This document shows positions 24,395 through 33,353 of a stretch of DNA of 64,000 nt, piece by piece. Within the stretch, counting starts at the first letter, position 1. Every line of letters starts with the position of its first letter. Source of the DNA: CAZZDK01 sp964652235 (GTDB lineage Bacteria; Pseudomonadota; Alphaproteobacteria; UBA9219); the NCBI GenBank assembly GCA_964652235.1, contig CAZZDK010000010.1, forward strand, positions 1-64,000, in the 5' to 3' direction. The position numbers and the translations under genes are program-made. Below the pieces are notes generated by a model, which saw only the letters and a list, made by a program, of their open reading frames with translations, was not told the origin of the DNA and did no database searches.

Positions 24395-25429
24395 ATGGCG
24401 AAAATAGCCTTTCTCGACGATTCTTTTCCCTTCACGGGCGCGAGTCTGCGGGAAGGCCCCCTGGGCGGCATTCAGACGGCCACGGTCATGCTCGCGGAAA
24501 CGCTGGCGGAGCGTGGACATCATGTGAGCGTCCACGGCATGATCGCCGCCGACGAAAGGGTGGAGGGCGTCCTCTATCGGCCCCTTTTTACGCCCTGGGA
24601 AGAGCGTTACGATCTCGTCGTCGCGAATTGCGTGGCCAAACTCTTCGCCTTCGTTCAAGGAAAGAAAAGGGCTTTGTGGCTCCACGGTCCGGCGCGGTAT
24701 ATGAGGAAACCGCGCCACCTCTGGCCCTATCTGCGTTTCGCGCCGAAGGCCGTCTTTCTGGGCGATTACCACCGCTCCACCTGGCCGAAATGGATCCCTC
24801 TTTTCGGGCAGGAAACGATCCCGCACGGCGTCGGCAAGCCTTTCATCGACGCGCCTTTGGCCGAAGACCCGCCCGCGCCGCGCGCGATTTTCTTTTCCAA
24901 TCCGCGCCGTCATCTGGACTGGATTTTAGAGGTCTGGGCCAAGCGCATTTTTCCCGCCATGCCCGAAGCGCAGCTTCACGTTTATGCCGGGCGGGGCAAT
25001 TACGGCTCGCGCCGCGACGATAAACTGGACCAGGCGCTGTCTCTCATTGGCCGTTACGCGGACAAAGGCGTTTTCCGGCACGATCCCCTGCCCAAGCACC
25101 TTCTTCTGCGCGCGCTTCAGGAAAGCCGGGTTATGCTTCATCGCGGCGATCTCGGCGAGACGTTCTGTTTCGCCGCCGCCGAGGCGCAGGCGGCGGGCGT
25201 GCCGCTTGTGACGGGCGGCCTGGGTTCGCTTGCCGAGCGGGTGACCCACGGCCAGACGGGCTTTCTTTGCGAAGACCAGGAAAGTTTCGCCAAAGCGACG
25301 CTTCGCCTTTTGCGCGAGGACGGCCTTTGGCGCGCGCATCACAAAGCGGCGCAGGAATCCAGAAAGGACTTGTCCTGGGACAAGGCCGCCGACGCCTGGG
25401 AGTCCGCTTTTGAGTTGAGTGAGCCATGA
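24395..25429 (+). CDS. glycosyltransferase family 4-like protein
   Basis: 344 residues, GT-B fold. The N-terminal half has PLGGIQTATVMLAETLAERGH, the acceptor-side glycine loop. The C-terminal half has FFSNPRRHLDWILEVWAK, HVYAGRGNYGS, LHRGDLGETFCFAAAEAQAAGVPLVTGGLGSLAERV, where ExxAxGxP is the nucleotide-sugar site. It probably transfers a sugar to an envelope glycan; donor and acceptor are unknown. It starts nine bases after the pentapeptide gene and overlaps mutL by four bases. Confidence 0.82.
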   Translation: MAKIAFLDDSFPFTGASLREGPLGGIQTATVMLAETLAERGHHVSVHGMIAADERVEGVLYRPLFTPWEERYDLVVANCVAKLFAFVQGKKRALWLHGPARYMRKPRHLWPYLRFAPKAVFLGDYHRSTWPKWIPLFGQETIPHGVGKPFIDAPLAEDPPAPRAIFFSNPRRHLDWILEVWAKRIFPAMPEAQLHVYAGRGNYGSRRDDKLDQALSLIGRYADKGVFRHDPLPKHLLLRALQESRVMLHRGDLGETFCFAAAEAQAAGVPLVTGGLGSLAERVTHGQTGFLCEDQESFAKATLRLLREDGLWRAHHKAAQESRKDLSWDKAADAWESAFELSEP

Positions 25430-27141
25430 CTCTGCGGCGCCTTCCGGAATCTCTGGTCAATCGCATCGCGGCGGGCGAGGTCGTCGAAAGGCCCGCCGCA
25501 GCGTTGAAGGAGCTTGTGGAAAACGCGCTAGACGCCGGGGCGAGCCGGATAGAGGTGTTTCTGCGCGAGGGCGGGCAAAGCCTGATTCGCGTGGTGGATG
25601 ACGGCGAAGGCATGACGCGGGACGAGCTGGCGCTTTCCGTCGAGCGTCATGCCACGTCGAAGCTGCCGGACGACGATCTTTGGAATATTCGCAGTTTTGG
25701 CTTTCGCGGCGAGGCGCTGCCCTCCATCGGCGCCGTCGCGCGGCTGGCGATCACAAGCCGGAAAAAGGGAAGCGGCGAGGCCTGGCGCATCGAAGTCGAA
25801 GGCGGCAAGGTTGCGCCGCTCCGTCCCGCTTCTTTGCCGGGCGGGACGATGGTGGAGGTCAGGGATCTTTTCTTCGCCACGCCCGCGCGGCTTAAGTTTC
25901 TCAAGTCGCCGCGGGCGGAGGCCGAGGCCGCGAGGGACATGATCGAAAAGCTGGCTATGGCGAACCGGCGGGTCGATTTTGTCTATCAGGAAGACGATAA
26001 AAGACCGATTCGTTTCGCTGCAGGCGAGGTCGGGAGGGATCGCGTCGCCCAGATTCTCGGCAAGGATTTCGCGGACAATGCCGAGGCCGTGGGCCTGGAA
26101 AGAGACGATTGGCGCGTGACGGGCTTTGCCGCGCGTCCGTCCTGGAACCGTCCGACGACGCGTGAACAATATCTGTTTGTGAACGGACGGCCTGTGCGGG
26201 ACAAGGTTTTGCTTTCCGCCGTGCGCGGCGCTTACGGCGACACGTTGCCTTCCGGGCGGCATCCGGCGGTCGTTCTTTTTCTTGACCTTCCCGTTCGCGA
26301 GGTGGACGTGAACGTCCATCCGACGAAGGCCGAAGTTCGTTTCCGCGATAGCGCAAAAGTGCGCGGCCTTGTCGTGACGGCGGTGCGCGAAGCGCTTGGC
26401 GGCGCGGCGCAGTTCTCTTCCTCCGCGCTGGCTTCCGTCGCGTTCGGTTCTTTCAAAAGCGAATCCGCGCGCCACGTCCTGGGGTTCGGCGAACATTTCT
26501 TTTCGGATCAAGCGCCGCCAGCGGCGCGGGTTGCGGAAAACGTTTTGCCTGCTCAATCTTTCGGGCGGTTGGGCGCTGCCGTCGCGCAGGTGCATGAAAC
26601 GTTCATCGTCGCGCAAACGCCTGAAAGCTTGATTATTGTCGATCAGCACGCCGCGCATGAACGCATCGTCTATGAAAAGATGAAAGAGGCCCTTGCCGCA
26701 GGAAAAGTCGAGCGGCAGATTCTCCTGATCCCGGACGTCGTGGAACTGGACGAAAGACAAAGCGCCCGCCTCTTGGAGGCGGCGGACGATCTGGCGCGGC
26801 TCGGCCTCGTCATCGAGCCGTTCGGCGGCGGCGCGGTCCTGGTGCGCGAGGTTCCGGCGCTTTTAGGACCGATGAGCGTTAAAGAGCTTTTGCGCGATCT
26901 GGCCGAAGAACTTCAGGAAAACGAAACCTCGCGCGCGCTGGACAGACGCCTTGAATCCCTGCTTGCCCGCATGGCGTGTCACGGATCGGTCCGCGCGGGC
27001 CGCAAAATGAACGCGGACGAAATGAACGCGCTTTTGCGCCAGATGGAGGAAACCCCCGCCAGCGCCCAATGCAACCACGGACGTCCGACCTATGTCGAAA
27101 TGAGCCTGGACGATCTGCTCAGACTGTTTGACAGGGATTAG
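25426..27141 (+). CDS. mutL: DNA mismatch repair protein MutL
   Basis: 571 residues, the compact form usual in alphaproteobacteria. GHKL ATPase motifs are present: ELVENALDAGA, VVDDGEGM, GFRGEALPSIG. The C-terminal domain has DQHAAHERIVYE, matching the DQHA(x)2E(x)4E endonuclease metal motif, plus ACHGSVRAG and CNHGRPT. It is therefore a nicking MutL, as in species without MutH. It couples MutS mismatch recognition to strand removal. Last gene of the ldcA run; its stop overlaps that of the convergent gene at 27138. Confidence 0.97.
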   Translation: MTLRRLPESLVNRIAAGEVVERPAAALKELVENALDAGASRIEVFLREGGQSLIRVVDDGEGMTRDELALSVERHATSKLPDDDLWNIRSFGFRGEALPSIGAVARLAITSRKKGSGEAWRIEVEGGKVAPLRPASLPGGTMVEVRDLFFATPARLKFLKSPRAEAEAARDMIEKLAMANRRVDFVYQEDDKRPIRFAAGEVGRDRVAQILGKDFADNAEAVGLERDDWRVTGFAARPSWNRPTTREQYLFVNGRPVRDKVLLSAVRGAYGDTLPSGRHPAVVLFLDLPVREVDVNVHPTKAEVRFRDSAKVRGLVVTAVREALGGAAQFSSSALASVAFGSFKSESARHVLGFGEHFFSDQAPPAARVAENVLPAQSFGRLGAAVAQVHETFIVAQTPESLIIVDQHAAHERIVYEKMKEALAAGKVERQILLIPDVVELDERQSARLLEAADDLARLGLVIEPFGGGAVLVREVPALLGPMSVKELLRDLAEELQENETSRALDRRLESLLARMACHGSVRAGRKMNADEMNALLRQMEETPASAQCNHGRPTYVEMSLDDLLRLFDRD

Positions 27142-27470
27142 CCGTTATCCAATCCAGGTTGTTTTCTCAAAGGAAAGATTTGTTGCATCGGCCAATAAGG
27201 CACCACCCTCGGTTTTTCTTCCACTTTGTACTGCTCTCGAAAAACGTCGCCAGGCAGAACCCAGAACCCTCTCACTTCTTCCCCGCGGAAGGAAACGACA
27301 AGGACATGGCCCTTTTCCATAAGAACCATCACTCTCCCTCCCCCGATCTTAAGTTCTGTGCCTGCGGGCAGCTCGAGGCTCTTATTGCCTTCAAGCTCTT
27401 CGACAAGCGGAACGCACGGCCTTGCCTCTTTTTTATGGGCCCAGAAATAATCTTCAACCGTCATGCTCAT
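27138..27470 (-). CDS. small conserved-looking protein of unknown function
   Basis: 110 residues, starting after AAGGGAGGG. Sequence such as LELPAGTELKIGGGRVMVLMEKGHVLVVSFRG suggests a small beta-barrel. GFWVLPGDVF and a Pro/Trp-containing tail follow. No known family recognised. The good ribosome-binding site and tail-to-tail overlap with mutL support a real gene. Confidence 0.6.
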   Translation of the reverse strand: MSMTVEDYFWAHKKEARPCVPLVEELEGNKSLELPAGTELKIGGGRVMVLMEKGHVLVVSFRGEEVRGFWVLPGDVFREQYKVEEKPRVVPYWPMQQIFPLRKQPGLDNG

Positions 27471-27566
27471 GAAAGCGCCCTCCCTTGGAGAAACGGAATG
27501 GTGAGGAGAGGCTAGAACGAGTTTTGCGGGCGCCTCAAGAAAAACAAAGAAACAAAGTTTTTGTGG

Positions 27567-28118
27567 TTAATGCCGACGAAAAAACGAAAGAGCCGTGTCG
27601 CCGTAAGTCCGCTCGAAGAGAGGGACGCAAGGAGGCGGAACGACCGGCTTTTCGCCTTTGGCCGTTTCGCAAACGATCAGGGCGCCCGGCGCGACCCAGC
27701 CCTGGGTTGTCAGGGCCGTCAGCGCGAGGGGGATCAATCCCTTGCGGTAAGGCGGGTCTAAAAACACAAGCGAACAGGGAGCAGGGGCGGGCGGCGGTTT
27801 CGTCGCATCAATCGGCCTTATCGTCGCCCGTTCTTCCAGCTTAAGAGAGGATATGTTTTCTTTTAGAATTTTTAACGGCTTGCGGGCTTTTTCGAAGAAA
27901 AAGCATAAGGCCGCGCCGCGCGAAAGAGCCTCAATCCCCAAGGCCCCCGTTCCGGCAAAGGCGTCCAAAACGGCCGCGCCTTCGATGACGGCGCCCCAAT
28001 CGTTGTGGGAGAGAATATTGAACAAAGCCTCGCGCACGCGGTCGGTGGTCGGGCGGGTTTCAAGCCCTTCGGGCGCCCTAAGCGTCCGGCCCCCCAAGGT
28101 CCCGCCCGTCACGCGCAT
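27567..28118 (-). CDS. rsmD: 16S rRNA (guanine(966)-N(2))-methyltransferase
   Basis: 183 residues. It begins MRVTGGTLGGRTL and has TRPTTDRVREALFNIL, the SAM-binding VLDAFAGTGALGIEALSRGA and the catalytic FLDPPYRKGL (DPPY). It methylates G966 of 16S rRNA in the assembling 30S subunit. The start overlaps the end of the pseudouridine synthase gene by ten bases, a common pairing of two rRNA-modifying enzymes in alphaproteobacteria. Confidence 0.95.
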   Translation of the reverse strand: MRVTGGTLGGRTLRAPEGLETRPTTDRVREALFNILSHNDWGAVIEGAAVLDAFAGTGALGIEALSRGAALCFFFEKARKPLKILKENISSLKLEERATIRPIDATKPPPAPAPCSLVFLDPPYRKGLIPLALTALTTQGWVAPGALIVCETAKGEKPVVPPPCVPLFERTYGDTALSFFRRH

Positions 28119-28882
28119 GAGGTTTGGCCTTCCTTGAAAAACTTTCCGAGCGACTCGCGCAGGACGCGGCGGGGCACTTCCTCAATTCCCCCGCGCGGCA
28201 ACTTGCCGAGCTGGAACGGGCCGAAGGAAACGCGAATGAGCCGCGTGACTTGAAGCCCGACATGGGCCATGACTTTGCGAACCTCGCGGTTCTTGCCCTC
28301 GCGGATCGTGACGGAAAGCCAGCGGTTCGCGCCTTCCGTCTTTTCGGATTCTATCTCGACTTTGATCGGCTCGTACCTCACGCCTTCGATGGTGACGCCG
28401 CTTGCGAGCGCCTTAAGTTTCTTTTCGTCCACCTCGCCATAGACGCGCACCCGGTAGTGCCGCAGCCAGGCGTTTTGCGGCAGTTCCAAATGTCGCGCCA
28501 AAGCGCCATCGTTGGTCAAGAGCAAAAGGCCCTCGGTGTTGAAGTCGAGACGTCCCACGGTGACGACGCGCGGCAGGTCCGGCGGCAATTTTTCGAAGAC
28601 GGTCGGACGTCCTTTGGGGTCGCGGTTGGTCGTTAAGGTTCCCGCCGTCTTGTGATAGCGCCAAACGCGCGGCTCTTCGGCGGCCTTGACGGGCTTTCCG
28701 TCCAGCGTGATCGCGTTTTTATCCGTCACGTTCAAGGCGGGAGAGGAAACGACTTTGCCGTCCACGGCGATGCGTCCCGCTGCGACGAGCTTTTCGACCT
28801 CGCGGCGCGAGGCCACGCCAGCCCGCGCGAGGACCTTGGCGATACGCTCGCCCGCATAGGCTTTTTTCTTAACTTCTGTCAT
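28109..28882 (-). CDS. rluB: 23S rRNA pseudouridine synthase, RluB/RsuA family
   Basis: 257 residues from the ATG at 28882 (AAGGTG seven bases upstream; a GTG at 28891 is an alternative). An N-terminal S4 RNA-binding domain (ERIAKVLARAGVASRREVEKLVAAGRIAVDG) precedes the synthase domain with GRLDFNTEGLLLLTNDG, whose Asp is catalytic, and NREVRKVMAHVGLQVTRLIRVSFGPF. Homologues modify U2605 of 23S rRNA; RsuA/RluE-type specificity cannot be excluded. First gene of a two-gene unit with rsmD. Confidence 0.9.
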   Translation of the reverse strand: MTEVKKKAYAGERIAKVLARAGVASRREVEKLVAAGRIAVDGKVVSSPALNVTDKNAITLDGKPVKAAEEPRVWRYHKTAGTLTTNRDPKGRPTVFEKLPPDLPRVVTVGRLDFNTEGLLLLTNDGALARHLELPQNAWLRHYRVRVYGEVDEKKLKALASGVTIEGVRYEPIKVEIESEKTEGANRWLSVTIREGKNREVRKVMAHVGLQVTRLIRVSFGPFQLGKLPRGGIEEVPRRVLRESLGKFFKEGQTSCA

Positions 28883-28917
28883 GATAGGCACCTTAGCGGA
28901 AGCGAAAGGGTTTGCCC

Positions 28918-29373
28918 ATGCTCGATTTGAAGCCGGATTATATGCAGGTCGCCATTGACGAAGCCGCCGCCGCCGCCGAACGCGGCGAGGTGCCCGTCGG
29001 CGCGGTTGTCGTCTCGGAAAACGGCGAGATCCTGGCCCGTGTCGGTAACCGGACCGAGGAACTGGCGGATCCCACGGCCCACGCCGAAATTCTGGCCATT
29101 CGGACGGCCTGCGCCTTGCGGCGGTCGCCGCGGCTGGACCGGTGCGACCTTTATGTGACGCTTGAGCCTTGCGCGATGTGCGCGGCGGCGATCAGTTTTG
29201 CCAGGCTGCGGCGAGTTTATTTTGGGGCTTATGATCCCAAGGGCGGCGGCGTCGAGCATGGCGCGCGCTTTTTCACGCAGCCGACCTGCCATCACAAGCC
29301 CGAAGAGATCGGCGGCATGGACGAGAAAAAATGCGCCGCGCTTTTGAAGGATTTTTTCAAAGCGAAGAGATGA
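28918..29373 (+). CDS. tadA: tRNA-specific adenosine deaminase
   Basis: 151 residues from the ATG at 28918 (AAAGGG upstream). The zinc-deaminase motifs are THAEILAI (HAE with catalytic Glu) and TLEPCAMCAAAI (PCxxC). RRVYFGAYDPKGGGVEHG follows as in TadA. It deaminates A34 to inosine in tRNA-Arg(ACG), needed to read CGN codons. Divergent from rluB with about 35 bases between starts. Confidence 0.93.
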   Translation: MLDLKPDYMQVAIDEAAAAAERGEVPVGAVVVSENGEILARVGNRTEELADPTAHAEILAIRTACALRRSPRLDRCDLYVTLEPCAMCAAAISFARLRRVYFGAYDPKGGGVEHGARFFTQPTCHHKPEEIGGMDEKKCAALLKDFFKAKR

Positions 29374-29393
29374 GCGACATCGTAAAGAGATTT

Positions 29394-29536
29394 GTCATCG
29401 CGAGGCCCCGTCTTGTCGCGCCGTAGCGCCAAAGGCCCGAAGGCGGAAGGGGCCGTGGCGATCCAGAGTCACAAGAAACGACGTTCGCTTTGCTTGACTC
29501 TGGATTGCTTCGCTCCTTGCAGTCGCTCGCAATGAC
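29394..29536. repeat. REP-like dispersed palindrome
   Basis: Between tadA and purD ends. The outer ends GTCATCGCGAG and CTCGCAATGAC are inverted, and the inner parts GCGATCCAGAGTC and GACTCTGGATTGC are also inverted. The same sequence (GTCATTGCGAGG ... GCAATCCAGAGTC) recurs at 33238-33349. Such elements fold into long hairpins and are common between convergent genes of alphaproteobacteria. Confidence 0.75.
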
Positions 29537-29545
29537 GCTTTTTTC

Positions 29546-30820
29546 TTATCTTTCCACCGCCCGCCAGCCGATGTCGCGGCGGCAAAAGCCTTCCGGCCAG
29601 TCGATTTTGGCGACGGCTTCATAAGCCTTTTTTTGTGCTTCTTTGATCGTAGGCGCCCAGCTTGTGACGCCTAAAACACGCCCGCCGCTCGCCGTGATCT
29701 CGCCCTTGTCGTTTTTGGCCGTCCCCGCGTGGAAAACGATGCTGTCCGGAAGCTTGTTCGCTTCATCGATCCCGCGGATGACCGATCCTTTCTTGTACGG
29801 CCCCGGATAACCCTCCGTCGCCATCACGACGCATAGGGCCGCGTCGTCGCGCCAGTTCATTTCAAACCCTTCCATCACGCCCTTGCTGACGGCGAAAAGC
29901 AGGGCGAGCAGATCGGTCTTCAGGCGCGGCAGCATGACCTGGGTTTCCGGATCGCCGAAGCGGGCGTTGTATTCGATCAGTTTCGGCCCGTCTTTGGTGA
30001 TCATGAGGCCTGCGTACAAAACGCCCGTGAAAGGCGTCCCCGCTTCTTTCATCGCTTTGACGGTCGGAAAGATAATTTCGTCCATCACGCGCTTTGAAAG
30101 CGCTTCGGTCATGATCGGGGCAGGGGAATAGGCGCCCATGCCGCCCGTGTTCGGGCCTTTGTCGCCGTCAAAAACGGCTTTGTGATCCTGCGCGTTTGTG
30201 AAGGGGATCGCCGTCTCGCCGTCCGATAGAGCGAAAAAGCTGGCTTCTTCGCCGACCATGAATTCCTCGATCACGATTTCCTCGCCCGCCGCGCCGAAGG
30301 CTTTGCCCGTCATGGCTTCGTCGATGGCGGTCAGGGCTTCCTCGACCGTTTGAGCGATAGTCACGCCTTTGCCCGCCGCGAGGCCGTCGGCTTTGACGAC
30401 GATGGGCGCGCCTTTTTCCTTAACATAGGCCTTGGCCTTTTCAGGGTCTTTGAAGCGTTCGTAGGCGGCGGTGGGAATGCCCGCCCGTTTGCAAAGATCC
30501 TTCATAAAGCCCTTGGAACTTTCCAATTGCGCGGCGGCTTTCGTGGGGCCGAAGACGGGAATCCCTTCGGCGCGGATCGCGTCCACGATCCCGAGGGAAA
30601 GGGGGAGCTCCGGCCCGACCACGACGAAATCCATGGCGAAATCGCGGGCGGCGGCGGTCAGGTCTTCGATCTGGTCCACCTGAATCGGCAGGCACTCGGC
30701 TATCTCGGCGATGCCGGGATTGCCGGGGGCGCAGAAAAGCTTGCCGCACAGAGGGGATTTGGAAAGAGCCCAGCACAAAGCATGTTCGCGCGCGCCCGAT
30801 CCTATGACGAGAATCTTCAT
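29546..30820 (-). CDS. purD: phosphoribosylamine-glycine ligase
   Basis: 424 residues from the ATG at 30820 (AAGGAAAAGAAGAC upstream; start of the conserved MKILVIGSGAREHALCWAL). ATP-grasp enzyme making GAR in purine synthesis. It shows VVVGPELPLSLGIVD, VVKADGLAAGKGVTIA for ATP binding, DHKAVFDGDKGPNTGGMGAYSPAP and the metal-binding LIEYNARFGDPETQVMLP. Divergent from xseA by 42 bases. Confidence 0.97.
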   Translation of the reverse strand: MKILVIGSGAREHALCWALSKSPLCGKLFCAPGNPGIAEIAECLPIQVDQIEDLTAAARDFAMDFVVVGPELPLSLGIVDAIRAEGIPVFGPTKAAAQLESSKGFMKDLCKRAGIPTAAYERFKDPEKAKAYVKEKGAPIVVKADGLAAGKGVTIAQTVEEALTAIDEAMTGKAFGAAGEEIVIEEFMVGEEASFFALSDGETAIPFTNAQDHKAVFDGDKGPNTGGMGAYSPAPIMTEALSKRVMDEIIFPTVKAMKEAGTPFTGVLYAGLMITKDGPKLIEYNARFGDPETQVMLPRLKTDLLALLFAVSKGVMEGFEMNWRDDAALCVVMATEGYPGPYKKGSVIRGIDEANKLPDSIVFHAGTAKNDKGEITASGGRVLGVTSWAPTIKEAQKKAYEAVAKIDWPEGFCRRDIGWRAVER

Positions 30821-30862
30821 GTCTTCTTTTCCTTTCCCTAAAAGCCGTCTATCCTGTTTCCC

Positions 30863-32263
30863 ATGGCGACAAGAAAATCTCAAGGCCCTGAGGGCGAGGA
30901 GCCCCTTTTAGCCCTGGCGGGCAGGCCCAGACCGGGCAGCAATCTGCCCGAATATACGGTTTCGGACCTGTCCCGGCAGCTTAAAAAGACGGTCGAGGAC
31001 GCCTATGGCCGCGTGCGGGTCCGGGGCGAAATCGGCTCGTGCAAGCTGCATTCCTCCGGGCACCTGTACCTGTCGTTAAAGGACGAAAACGCGGTCCTTG
31101 AGGCCGTCTGCTGGCGCGGTCAGGCCTCAAAGCTCGGAATCAGGCCCGAAATGGGCATGGACGTGGTTTGCACCGGCAAGCTCACGACCTATGCGGGGCA
31201 GTCGAAATACCAGCTTGTGATCGAGGAAATGGCGCTCGCGGGCGAGGGCGCTTTGCTTAAAATGCTGGAGGAAAGGCGCAAGAAACTGGCCGCCGAGGGC
31301 CTGTTCGACGAAAAGCGTAAAAAGCCCATCCCCTTCCTGCCGGGGGTTATTGGCGTTGTGACGTCTCCCACGGGCGCGGTGATCCGCGACATCCTTCATC
31401 GCCTTGAGGATCGTTTTCCCCGGCCCGTTCTGGTTTGGCCCGTGCCTGTGCAGGGAGAGGGCGCGGCGGAAAAAATCGCGGCAGCCATTCGGGGCTTTAA
31501 CGCGCTTGAGAAAGGCGGCGCGGTGTCTCGACCCGATCTTCTCATTGTGGCGCGGGGCGGCGGCTCGCTTGAGGATCTGATGCCGTTCAACGAGGAAATC
31601 GTGGTCCGGGCCGTGGCGGAGAGCCGGATTCCGGTCATTTCCGCCGTCGGGCACGAAACGGACACGACTTTGGTCGATTACGCGGCCGATCTGCGCGCGC
31701 CGACGCCGACGGGCGCGGCGGAAAAAGCGGTTCCGGTGCGGACCGAACTCTTGGCGCAAGTCGCGCAGGCAGGCTTAAGGTTGGACGGCGCGGCCTTTCG
31801 TCTTGTCAAGCAGGGCCGCGAAAAAATATCTCTCCTGGCACGGGCGCTGGGCGATCCGGCGCGGGCGCTGCAACCGCTTATGCAACGGCTCGACGAGCGG
31901 GCGGAACGGCTGCAGCTTGGCTGGCAATCCTATCTGCGCCGCGCCCAAAGCCGTCTGGCCGAGGCGGCGGGACGTCTGCGCCACCCGCGCGATATTCTGC
32001 GCCTGGCCTCGCAGCGCCTGCAAACCCAGGCGCACAAATTGCAATCGTTGGGACGTGAACGGTTTTTGCAGACCGAGAAGAAACTGGAGAGGCTGGCCGT
32101 AATGCTGGAGGCGCTTTCGCCCCGCGCGGTTTTGGGGCGCGGCTATGCGCTGGTTTACGAGGCTTCAGGCCCGCTTATCACCCGCGCGGCGCAAATGAAA
32201 AAGGGCGCGAAAATCCGCATCGAGCATCAAGACGGCTCAAGAGGCGCGGTCGTCGAGGATTGA
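30863..32263 (+). CDS. xseA: exodeoxyribonuclease VII large subunit
   Basis: 466 residues. The N-terminal OB domain (YTVSDLSRQLKKTVEDAYGRVRVRGEIG, LYLSLKDENAVLEAVCWR) is followed by the nuclease domain with IGVVTSPTGAVIRDI, RGGGSLEDLMPFNEE and SAVGHETDTTLVDYAADLRAPTPTGAAE, then a coiled-coil and a C-terminal RGYALV segment. The enzyme digests single-stranded DNA with XseB. No clear Shine-Dalgarno precedes the ATG. The last 37 bases overlap the 3' end of lpxK on the opposite strand. Confidence 0.96.
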   Translation: MATRKSQGPEGEEPLLALAGRPRPGSNLPEYTVSDLSRQLKKTVEDAYGRVRVRGEIGSCKLHSSGHLYLSLKDENAVLEAVCWRGQASKLGIRPEMGMDVVCTGKLTTYAGQSKYQLVIEEMALAGEGALLKMLEERRKKLAAEGLFDEKRKKPIPFLPGVIGVVTSPTGAVIRDILHRLEDRFPRPVLVWPVPVQGEGAAEKIAAAIRGFNALEKGGAVSRPDLLIVARGGGSLEDLMPFNEEIVVRAVAESRIPVISAVGHETDTTLVDYAADLRAPTPTGAAEKAVPVRTELLAQVAQAGLRLDGAAFRLVKQGREKISLLARALGDPARALQPLMQRLDERAERLQLGWQSYLRRAQSRLAEAAGRLRHPRDILRLASQRLQTQAHKLQSLGRERFLQTEKKLERLAVMLEALSPRAVLGRGYALVYEASGPLITRAAQMKKGAKIRIEHQDGSRGAVVED

Positions 32264-33213
32264 AGAATAATCCGCAGCACCTCTTCCTCGTCCTCGAAAA
32301 TGAGATGAACGTCCAAAATGCCGACGTCGCGGCGGAACGGATCAGGCAAACGGACCCAATCCTTCGTCGTCGTGACGAGCTGGGCTTCTTTTCGCCGGGC
32401 GGCGGTGGCCAGCGCCGCCAGTTCTTCTTCGGTAAAGATATGGTGGTCTTCGAAATCGGCGGTTTCGACGACCTTCAGGCCCGCCTCCAGGCAGGAGGCA
32501 TAGAACTTCGCCGGACGGCCTATGCCGGCGAAAGCCAGAACGGGCGTTCCTTTTTGAAGATTACCCGCAAGCAGGGGCTTAAGCCGCGCCTGAAGGACGG
32601 GTTTGCCGAGGCAAGTGGCGACGTGCTGAACGTCCTCGCCGATCATGACGATGGCCGCGATGCGCGAAAAGGCGTCGTGCAGAGTCTCGCGCAAAGGCCC
32701 GGCGGGGATAAGAAGACGATTGCCGAAACCGACGGCGCCGTCCACGACGAGGAAATTCACGTCCGGCGCCACTTTCGGATTTTGCAGCCCGTCGTCGAGA
32801 ATGATGTGCGTCGGGCGTCTGGCCTCGGCCATCTGGATCGCGGCGGCACGGTTGCGTCCTATGAAACAGGGGGCGATTTGCGCGAGCAGGACGGCCTCGT
32901 CCCCTACGTCGCGCGAGGTGTGTTTGTTCAGATCGACCTGCAAGGGGCCTTTTTCGGTGCCGCCGTAGCCGCGCGAAACGAAAACGGGCGTGCCGCGCTG
33001 CTGAATGATAAGCCGCGCGAGCGCCATGGCCGTCGGCGTTTTGCCTGCGCCGCCCGCGACGATGTTGCCGACGCAGATGACGGGAACCTTGGCCTTATAA
33101 GGCTTGATGAACGCATGGCGCAGAAGCCCGGCGGTGCGATAAAGCTGCCCGAAGGGCGCCAGCATAAGGGCCTGCGGCCCTGTTTTGCGATACCAGAATT
33201 TAGGCGTTTTCAT
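32227..33213 (-). CDS. lpxK: tetraacyldisaccharide 4'-kinase
   Basis: 328 residues from the ATG at 33213. It begins MKTPKFWYRK, like other LpxK. The Walker A-type loop is VGNIVAGGAGKTPTAMAL. SRGYGG, GDEAVLLAQ, ILDDGLQNP and LIPAGPLRE follow. It adds the 4'-phosphate of lipid A at the inner membrane. The frame continues 20 codons upstream into a palindromic repeat, which is not coding. It lies downstream of waaA in the same direction, separated by that repeat. Confidence 0.95.
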   Translation of the reverse strand: MKTPKFWYRKTGPQALMLAPFGQLYRTAGLLRHAFIKPYKAKVPVICVGNIVAGGAGKTPTAMALARLIIQQRGTPVFVSRGYGGTEKGPLQVDLNKHTSRDVGDEAVLLAQIAPCFIGRNRAAAIQMAEARRPTHIILDDGLQNPKVAPDVNFLVVDGAVGFGNRLLIPAGPLRETLHDAFSRIAAIVMIGEDVQHVATCLGKPVLQARLKPLLAGNLQKGTPVLAFAGIGRPAKFYASCLEAGLKVVETADFEDHHIFTEEELAALATAARRKEAQLVTTTKDWVRLPDPFRRDVGILDVHLIFEDEEEVLRIILQSSTTAPLEPS

Positions 33214-33237
33214 GAGAGATGCGTTTTCCTTTTGTTT

Positions 33238-33349
33238 GTCATTGCGAGGAGGCCTGAAGGGCCGACGAAGCAATCCAGAGTCAAGTAAACGAAACTTGAT
33301 TTTTTGTGGTTCTGGATTGCCACGCGCCCTAACGGGCGCTCGTAATGAC
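33238..33349. repeat. REP-like dispersed palindrome
   Basis: GTCATTGCGAGGAGGCC at the left is inverted as GGGCGCTCGTAATGAC at the right, with GCAATCCAGAGTC and TTCTGGATTGC inside. It is the same family as 29394-29536. It fills most of the lpxK-waaA gap. Confidence 0.75.
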
Positions 33350-33353
33350 GAAT